Source: an uncultured Anaeroplasmataceae bacterium
Lineage (GTDB): Bacteria > Bacillota_I > Bacilli_A > Acholeplasmatales > Anaeroplasmataceae
NCBI GenBank assembly: GCA_910584005.1
Contig: CAJTXR010000001.1
Location: 1 to 64,000 of the forward strand
Length of the DNA: 64,000 nt
Direction of reading: 5' to 3'
Made by a program: the position numbers and the translations under genes. Position 1 is the stretch's first letter, and each line of letters begins with the position of its first letter. The notes under the pieces are model-generated. The model had not been told where the DNA came from. It saw nothing but the letters and a program-made list of their open reading frames with translations, and ran no database searches. Shown here piece by piece: positions 58,629 through 64,000 of the stretch.

Positions 58629-60110
58629 ATGAAGTATATTGTCATTATTGATCAAGGAACTACATCCACTAGAGCAATTATATATAATACAGGAGGAGAA
58701 GTCATTGCTCAATCCCAAGAAGAATTTAAGCAAATCTATCCGCAACCAGGATATGTAGAGCATGATCCAATTGATATATTATCCAGTGTAAGAAGTGTAA
58801 TTTCTACGGCTTTAACAAAGGCAAGAGTGAAGTATTCACAAATCTTATGCCTAGGAATAACCAATCAAAGAGAAACGGTAGTTGCATGGGATAAGCAAAC
58901 AGGAGAGCCTATATATAATGCGTTAGTTTGGCAGTGCAGAAGAACAAAAGATCGCTGTCTTCAATTGAAGCAGTTAGGGTATGAACCGATGGTTCAAAAG
59001 AAGACAGGTTTACAAATTGATTCTTATTTTTCAGCAAGCAAAATGGAATGGATTTTACAGCATATAGATAAAGCCAAATCTCTCCTTCAAAAAAATCAAC
59101 TATGTATTGGTACAATAGATACCTATCTTTTATGGCAATTATCAGGTGGGAAGATTTATAAAACGGATTATACCAACGCTTCAAGAACAATGCTTTACAA
59201 TATTCATGAACTACGTTGGGATGAAGAACTATGTGCTTTATTTCAAGTCCCTGTAGAGATTCTACCAGAGGTATGCCCATCTAGCCATTTATATGGGTAT
59301 ACAGATAAAGAAGTATTAGGATTTGAAGTTCCTATATCTAGTATAGCAGGAGATCAGCAATCTTCATTATTTGGTCAATGTTGTTTTGAAAAAGGGGACC
59401 TTAAAGTAACCTATGGTACAGGATGTTTTCTTTTATTAAATACAGGAAAAGAGGCTTATCAGTCAAAGAATGGATTGATTACTACTTTAAACTGTCAAAC
59501 GGTGGATACTCCTTCTTATGCATTAGAAGGAAGCGTATTTGTTGGTGGAGCTGTTATTCAGTGGCTTAGAGATGAGCTTCATTTGATTTCAACCTCTGCA
59601 GAGTCAGAAGTTTTAGCTCAAAGTGTCGACAGTACGAATGGAGTTTATCTTGTGCCCGCATTTGTAGGTCTTGGTGCTCCATATTGGAATTTTGATGCTG
59701 AAGGACTAATTACAGGAATTACAAGAGGAACAAATCGTTCTCATATTGTAAGAGCGGCTTTGGAAGGAATTGCTTATCAAGTCAATGATGTTTCTACCTC
59801 AATGACCAAAGATATGAACCAGCAAGTTCATTTTATAAAAGTGGATGGAGGAGCTTCTGCAAATCAATTTTTAATGGAATTTCAAGCAAATATTTCAAAT
59901 GCATCTATTCTTTCTCCTCTCAATAAGGAAGTTACAGCATTGGGGGCATTTTATTTGGCTGCCTTACAACAAAAACTTTATTCAGGTCTTGAAGATATTA
60001 AGCAAGTCAATCCAATTGAAAAAATTTACCCACCAACAATGAATGAAGATAAGAGAAAGATTTTATTAGATGGATGGAATAAAGCAATAAAAAAATCGCA
60101 GTATAAATAA
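58629..60110 (+). CDS. glpK: Glycerol kinase
   Basis: A FGGY kinase of 493 residues that makes glycerol 3-phosphate. DQGTTST (8-14), GITNQRETVVAWDK, the catalytic Asp in IAGDQQSSLFGQ and GVYLVPAFVGLGAPYW are glycerol-kinase specific. The ATG at 58629 gives the normal N-terminus but has no ribosome site close by; AAAGGAG lies 50 nt upstream (58572-58578). No glpF or glpD is adjacent. A terminator follows. Confidence 0.97.
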   Translation: MKYIVIIDQGTTSTRAIIYNTGGEVIAQSQEEFKQIYPQPGYVEHDPIDILSSVRSVISTALTKARVKYSQILCLGITNQRETVVAWDKQTGEPIYNALVWQCRRTKDRCLQLKQLGYEPMVQKKTGLQIDSYFSASKMEWILQHIDKAKSLLQKNQLCIGTIDTYLLWQLSGGKIYKTDYTNASRTMLYNIHELRWDEELCALFQVPVEILPEVCPSSHLYGYTDKEVLGFEVPISSIAGDQQSSLFGQCCFEKGDLKVTYGTGCFLLLNTGKEAYQSKNGLITTLNCQTVDTPSYALEGSVFVGGAVIQWLRDELHLISTSAESEVLAQSVDSTNGVYLVPAFVGLGAPYWNFDAEGLITGITRGTNRSHIVRAALEGIAYQVNDVSTSMTKDMNQQVHFIKVDGGASANQFLMEFQANISNASILSPLNKEVTALGAFYLAALQQKLYSGLEDIKQVNPIEKIYPPTMNEDKRKILLDGWNKAIKKSQYK

Positions 60111-60114
60111 AAAA

Positions 60115-60136
60115 AATCCCTTTTTAAAGAGGGATT
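60115..60136. terminator. Bidirectional terminator between glpK and the minus-strand ABC operon
   Basis: AATCCCT pairs with AGGGATT. On the minus strand it is followed by a T8 run, so it is best read as the end of that operon, and it also serves glpK. Confidence 0.88.
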
Positions 60137-60137
60137 C

Positions 60138-61292
60138 TTATATTTTTTTGAAGGAAATCTGCTTACGGTTTATGAAAGCAAAAGATAGAATAGAACTAAT
60201 GATTAAAACTAAAAATTCAATAATAGAGAAAATTAGATATTCAATACTTACAAAGAAGAAGAATTTAAAAATTGCAAATAGGAATAAACTAGATAATACC
60301 AATAGAATAGAAGATAAAACAAATCCAATTCCAATAAGGCATAAATTTTTGAATATAATATTCAAAAGAATTTTCTTATTGTCCCTATAATAAATATTTT
60401 CAATATAATACACTTCCTGTGTTTTTATGCCTTTAATTATCGTTAAAAGAGATAAACTGATTCCCATAATACCCGTACTTAAGTAAAGGTATACATCTGC
60501 AACTTTAAAGAAATTTTCAAAAACTAATTTTTCATCTTCAATATATATTCCTTTAGAATGAAAAGTATAGTTTGAATTTTTAGCAATGGATTTTAGTAAA
60601 TTTGTAGATATAGACTTAGAACCCATAAATAAATATTGAACTGAAAAATTTTTATTCTCCTTATCAATTTCATCTTTAGCAAATAGATTTTCATCGCAGT
60701 ATATTCTTTGCTCAATATCTATATTATTTGTGGTATAGATTCCAACAACTTGGCATTTGAAATTTTCGTTAAAGTAGGTATCCTTATAAATGGTAACAAA
60801 ATCTCCAATTTGGATTTTTTCTTGTTTGGCTAAAGAATTAGAAATATAAATCCCTTTTTTTCCTTTGAGATTATCAACAATAAATTCTTCATTTGAAGTG
60901 TAATGAAATGCCTCTTTTACATGCTCAGAAATAAGAAAATTATAGGTTCCAATTGTTTGGGAATGTTCAGGTTTCATATAGAAACTTGTCCAATAATTGA
61001 TATCACTTATCATTTTTTCATCTTCAAATAAAGACTGATATTTTTTAAGTTTTTCTTGCTGTTCTTGTTTTATATCTGCTAAATCCGCAATAGAGTATCG
61101 TTCCTCATTATTTTCCATAAAGGAAGTATTTGGTAAGAAGTCATATTTTTGGTTTGTAAAATTGATAATAAAACTTTTCGTTAGTAGAATAGCACCAAGT
61201 AATAAAAAGGTAATCAAGGACTGAAAAAAGATGGCCAAACTTTCTTTGTTTGGATAAAACAATTTTTTAAACAATGGTTTAACTCGCTTCAT
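60138..61292 (-). CDS. FtsX/MacB-type ABC permease
   Basis: A 384-residue permease with one span near residue 30-55, an outer domain of about 210 residues and three spans at about 265-375. LLGAILLTKSFIINF opens span 1, and KTQEVYYIENIYYRDNKKILLN is the coupling loop. Last gene of a four-gene minus-strand operon; overlaps the ATPase gene by 14 bases and partners with it. Confidence 0.88.
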   Translation of the reverse strand: MKRVKPLFKKLFYPNKESLAIFFQSLITFLLLGAILLTKSFIINFTNQKYDFLPNTSFMENNEERYSIADLADIKQEQQEKLKKYQSLFEDEKMISDINYWTSFYMKPEHSQTIGTYNFLISEHVKEAFHYTSNEEFIVDNLKGKKGIYISNSLAKQEKIQIGDFVTIYKDTYFNENFKCQVVGIYTTNNIDIEQRIYCDENLFAKDEIDKENKNFSVQYLFMGSKSISTNLLKSIAKNSNYTFHSKGIYIEDEKLVFENFFKVADVYLYLSTGIMGISLSLLTIIKGIKTQEVYYIENIYYRDNKKILLNIIFKNLCLIGIGFVLSSILLVLSSLFLFAIFKFFFFVSIEYLIFSIIEFLVLIISSILSFAFINRKQISFKKI

Positions 61293-61926
61293 ATGGAATT
61301 ACCTTCTGATTTTCGATTTTATAGATTTTATGAAAATAAGAATCAAATTCACTACTATGAGTAACAATGAAAATGGTGCGATTTAATTTTTGATGAATTT
61401 CTTTAAGACAATCCATTACAATTTTAGCATTTATTGGATCTAAAGATCCTGTAGGTTCATCACAAAGAAGAATATTTCGATTTGATAAAACAGCTCTTGC
61501 GATGGCTACTCTTTGTGCCTCCCCACCAGATAGATTATCTGGGTAACGGTTTTCTAAATCTTTTAAATCTAATAATTCTATGACTTCACTGTATTTGTCC
61601 AAATTGATAGATTCTTTTAAATTTTTTAAAGGCATTAAAATATTTTCTTTTACGGTAATGTAGGGAATAAGATAAGCCTTTTGAAATACATAAGAGAAGT
61701 GTCCTACTCTAATTTTTTCTTTTGTTTTTTCTGTTATTTTTTCAGATTGAAATTCATAATCTCCATCAAAATTTTCAAGTAAACCAATCATTGAAAGAAG
61801 TGTACTTTTCCCACAACCTGATTTTCCCTTAATTGCAACAAAATCTTTTTCTTGAATTTTTATTTCAGTTTGTTCAAAGATAATATGTTCACCATATGCT
61901 TTTTTATCAATACTTAAATTAATCAT
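61279..61926 (-). CDS. ABC transporter ATPase (LolD/MacB-type)
   Basis: A 215-residue ATPase with Walker A GKSGCGKST, signature LSGGEAQR and Walker B LLCDEPTGSLD. It lies between two membrane proteins that it overlaps by 8 and 14 bases, so the three make one transporter complex. Confidence 0.94.
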   Translation of the reverse strand: MINLSIDKKAYGEHIIFEQTEIKIQEKDFVAIKGKSGCGKSTLLSMIGLLENFDGDYEFQSEKITEKTKEKIRVGHFSYVFQKAYLIPYITVKENILMPLKNLKESINLDKYSEVIELLDLKDLENRYPDNLSGGEAQRVAIARAVLSNRNILLCDEPTGSLDPINAKIVMDCLKEIHQKLNRTIFIVTHSSEFDSYFHKIYKIENQKVIPYEAS

Positions 61927-62926
61927 GAATTTGCCTCCATAAATTATAATTTAAATTTTTCTTTATTTGCTTTTTTACAATCCAAAAAATAGAGATTCCT
62001 TCTAACAGCAATGTACACAGTATCCCAAGACCAATTAAAGATCCAAATTGATGGAGAATAATACTCCACATAAGGACAATTGCTAGTATAGAAGCAGGCA
62101 TAGAAAGAATTGCTAATTTCATAAAATATTTCCAAATTAATTTCTTTTTTGTTGCATAATAAATATGATGGATAATGATATCATCTTTTTGGGAAGAAAT
62201 ATAATATGAATAATAATTCCCTACAGCAATCATTGTAAATAAAATTGGAAGGATACTTAAAATTACAAAAAGTTTCATTTGAAACTCATGGTAATTAAAG
62301 AATACTTTTTTTAGATATTTTCCTTCTTGACAAATTGAATTTTCCCATGCCGTATTATACCAAGAAGAATCTAGGCTATCATGCTTCGGATAGGAAGTGT
62401 AGACTGCAAGAGTAACATCTTCAAATTGATCCGTTAAACATATATATGGAAATTCTATATTTAAATTTAGAAAGTAATTTTTTATTTTATCATCCTTAAA
62501 ATAATCTAAATAGGGTATAGAAGAGGTTGCTAGACTAGTTTGGTTTGTTACAATTTGATTTTTCGGTAAAGAAGTTTGCTTTAACGGGAAAAATAGAATT
62601 GTCGCATTATATAAGTAAGGTAGTCCATTTTTCAATGCAGCTTCATTAAAATAGATAATGGGTAGATATGTTCCATCTACTTCAACATAGTCAATGAAAT
62701 AATAACAAGTATCCTTTTTTTGTTCATCTGTATATTTTTTATCTACTTCATTATAGTTATAGCTATAAAAATAGGAGTCATGAATGGAATCAGATAGTTC
62801 TAACACAGGATTAAATTGTTTGGCCAGCATAAAAATGACTCCAAATATAATTCCTATAAATAAGAAATTGATGAAAATAAAAGATAGATGTATCATACGT
62901 CTATTTTTCTTTGCATTTTGGTTCAT
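61919..62926 (-). CDS. Membrane protein, probable second permease of the ABC complex
   Basis: A 335-residue protein with one N-terminal span (about 14-36), an outer domain of some 185 residues and three C-terminal spans (about 225-250, 270-292 and 297-318). This is the MacB/FtsX permease layout, though the sequence is too diverged to name. Start follows GGGAGGAAAAAG; overlaps the ATPase by eight bases. Confidence 0.75.
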   Translation of the reverse strand: MNQNAKKNRRMIHLSFIFINFLFIGIIFGVIFMLAKQFNPVLELSDSIHDSYFYSYNYNEVDKKYTDEQKKDTCYYFIDYVEVDGTYLPIIYFNEAALKNGLPYLYNATILFFPLKQTSLPKNQIVTNQTSLATSSIPYLDYFKDDKIKNYFLNLNIEFPYICLTDQFEDVTLAVYTSYPKHDSLDSSWYNTAWENSICQEGKYLKKVFFNYHEFQMKLFVILSILPILFTMIAVGNYYSYYISSQKDDIIIHHIYYATKKKLIWKYFMKLAILSMPASILAIVLMWSIILHQFGSLIGLGILCTLLLEGISIFWIVKKQIKKNLNYNLWRQIHD

Positions 62927-62953
62927 TTCTTTTTCCTCCCAAAAGAAGTATTT

Positions 62954-63730
62954 TTAATATTCTTTTATCACTGATAGGGGATAAACACCCATTTTTGTAT
63001 CTCCAAAAGTATTATCATTATAACAATAGCAGATAACATCTGCAATGTAGAAGCGTATTTTAAAATTTTCTACTTTAGTAGAAGCTAGAACTTTCCATTT
63101 TCCCCACATGTTTTGTTCTTCTGTATAAGTACTAGCAATGTCAAACTCTAATACGCATGCAACTCTGCTTACAGAAAATGTTTTTTTGTCTGAAGGTATT
63201 GTTGTATAATCTAGCGTATCTTCAATGGTTAAACTTTTATATAAGGATTCAGAAAAAGTTTTTTCTATTGCGAAAGTATATTCTGTTGTAAAAGAGGTTT
63301 TTGTACCAACACTTCCAACATCCTCTAAATTTACTACAGCTTTTATTTCATCACAAGTTCCAACTTTGACTTTTGCACTTGATATAATTTGATTTACTAC
63401 TGTGTAGGAAGAAGTGGTAGTAACTTTAGTTTCACTGGCTAAGCCAACACTTTTACTAGGGATTAAATCCTCCATCCGATAAGCATTTAACTTCACGTTA
63501 TTTATATTTGTAACTATATGGTGTCCCATAATTCCTACTTTGTAATATTTCCCTGTTATTTTTTTACCATTATAATCACTATAGTTTCTTCCTAGATAAT
63601 CTCTTGTCATTTCGCCCCATAGTTCATTGATATCATTTGTAGCTTCCGCATTTGCTGTTAGTGGAATGAAAAGTAAAGAGATTGACAATAATCCTATAAA
63701 ACAACATAAAGATAACATTATTTTTTTCAT
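62954..63730 (-). CDS. Secreted Ser/Thr-rich protein of unknown function
   Basis: A 258-residue exported protein with a clear signal peptide ending near ANAEA (about residue 30). The middle (about 100-210) alternates small polar and hydrophobic residues (ETKVTTTSSYTVV, GTKTSFTTEYTFAIEKTFSES, DYTTIPSDKKTFSVS), which recalls the beta-hairpin region of aerolysin/ETX-MTX2 pore-forming proteins. That resemblance is weak and by eye. Cysteines occur in GTCDEI, VACVL and ICYCY. First gene of the ABC operon; GGAGG precedes the ATG. It may be the cargo or target of the ABC complex. Confidence 0.7.
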   Translation of the reverse strand: MKKIMLSLCCFIGLLSISLLFIPLTANAEATNDINELWGEMTRDYLGRNYSDYNGKKITGKYYKVGIMGHHIVTNINNVKLNAYRMEDLIPSKSVGLASETKVTTTSSYTVVNQIISSAKVKVGTCDEIKAVVNLEDVGSVGTKTSFTTEYTFAIEKTFSESLYKSLTIEDTLDYTTIPSDKKTFSVSRVACVLEFDIASTYTEEQNMWGKWKVLASTKVENFKIRFYIADVICYCYNDNTFGDTKMGVYPLSVIKEY

Positions 63731-63763
63731 TTTAATTCCTCCAATATTTATATAATATTATTT

Positions 63764-63791
63764 TTTATATACACATTGCTTAATTTTACAA
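63764..63791 (-). promoter_or_regulatory. Promoter of the minus-strand secreted protein/ABC operon
   Basis: On the minus strand: TTGTAA (63791-63786), 16-nt spacer, TATAAA (63769-63764), 34 nt before the start codon. Confidence 0.55.
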
Positions 63792-63796
63792 ATACA

Positions 63797-63816
63797 TTTC
63801 GCAAAATTTGTCGAAA
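63797..63816. promoter_or_regulatory. Palindrome next to the minus-strand promoter
   Basis: TTTCGCAAA and TTTGTCGAAA form an inverted repeat around one A, with one bulged T, just upstream of the -35 element. A candidate operator. Confidence 0.4.
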
Positions 63817-63832
63817 CCAATCGATATAATTG

Positions 63833-63861
63833 TGAAAAATCAAAAAAATGTTGATTTTTCA
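63833..63861. repeat. 11-bp inverted repeat in the divergent intergenic region
   Basis: TGAAAAATCAA (63833-63843) and TTGATTTTTCA (63851-63861) around a 7-nt loop. Either a hairpin or a second operator; no T-run follows on the plus strand. Confidence 0.45.
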
Positions 63862-63950
63862 AAAAGTAAGCAAAAAAGAAAAATAAAAAAAATATGGAAC
63901 TTTAACTAGAATTGCGATATAATAAAGTTTGGAATTAAGGAGTTAATAAA

Positions 63951-64000
63951 ATGATGAAAAAAAGACCTGTTATGTTAATTATTATGGATGGATATGGGCT
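63951..64000 (+). CDS. gpmI: Phosphoglycerate mutase, 2,3-bisphosphoglycerate-independent (start only)
   Basis: The first 16 codons are in the window: after Met-Met-Lys-Lys comes RPVMLIIMDGYG, the N-terminal metal-binding motif of cofactor-independent phosphoglycerate mutase, with Asp13 as metal ligand and catalytic block. AAGGAG lies 8 nt before ATG 63951 (ATG 63954 is the alternative). A -10 TATAAT is at 63918-63923. The rest of the gene runs off the right edge; phosphopentomutase is less likely because it starts differently (VMDSFG). Confidence 0.82.
   Translation, partial: MMKKRPVMLIIMDGYG

Overview
The window reads as a chromosomal segment of a low-GC, cell-walled Bacillota bacterium, most likely a gut-associated member of the Bacilli / Erysipelotrichia / Mollicutes-relative side of the phylum. 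The grounds are strong AT bias, strong Shine-Dalgarno sites, TGA used as a stop, lipobox lipoproteins, a T-box in front of ileS, the rplU-prp-rpmA-obgE cluster with a Prp-processed L27, a YfmF/YfmH pair, a D-Ala-D-Ala carboxypeptidase (so a peptidoglycan wall), and an InlB-type repeat. Placement is by gene content only. No IS element, prophage or CRISPR array was seen.

Layout. 1-10.3 kb: surE, a lipoprotein plus secreted HEXXH metalloprotease pair, a class I aminotransferase (minus strand), a large orphan lipoprotein, an ABC-F ATPase and a flavin reductase. 10.4-17.7 kb: a small lipoprotein, a membrane XRE regulator, gdhA, then cysE-xylB-xylA-esterase, a compact carbon/sulfur operon. 18.1-22.3 kb: potABCD polyamine importer. 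22.4-22.6 kb: tRNA-Gln(CTG) and tRNA-Thr(GGT). 22.7-29.8 kb: a YcxB-like membrane protein, a D-Ala-D-Ala carboxypeptidase, a TtcA-family PP-loop protein, and a MarR regulator with a heterodimeric ABC exporter. 29.8-44 kb: an SPL-type radical SAM protein, a ferredoxin-type aldo/keto reductase, T-box-ileS, deoC-deoD, yfmF-yfmH, ssb, an HD protein, and a LolD/FtsX-type ABC pair.

44-54.3 kb is the most accessory-looking stretch. It has three tandem paralogous lipoproteins, each with two copies of the same domain, followed by a secreted papain-like (C39-like) peptidase; a GNAT acetyltransferase; and two MacB-like fused ABC transporters whose ATPase halves are near-identical direct repeats, divergent from a small secreted protein. 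54.3-57 kb is rplU-prp-rpmA-obgE-DUF1294 behind a probable L21 leader.

57.2-58.4 kb is the candidate new system. A promoter drives a short RNA with two hairpins of unrelated stems that carry the same 12-nt loop motif, CTCRCAGGYAGT; the only differences between the two loops are a G/C to A/T compensatory pair. An intrinsic terminator follows, then a HipA/CtkA-like kinase gene. This order (promoter, repeated RNA motif, leaky terminator, toxin-like gene) is that of a type III toxin-antitoxin locus, but with a kinase. In this genome the kinase is interrupted by a single in-frame TAA lying inside a perfect 14-bp inverted repeat.

58.6-64 kb: glpK, then a minus-strand operon (secreted Ser/Thr-rich protein, membrane protein, ABC ATPase, FtsX permease) and the first codons of gpmI at the right edge.
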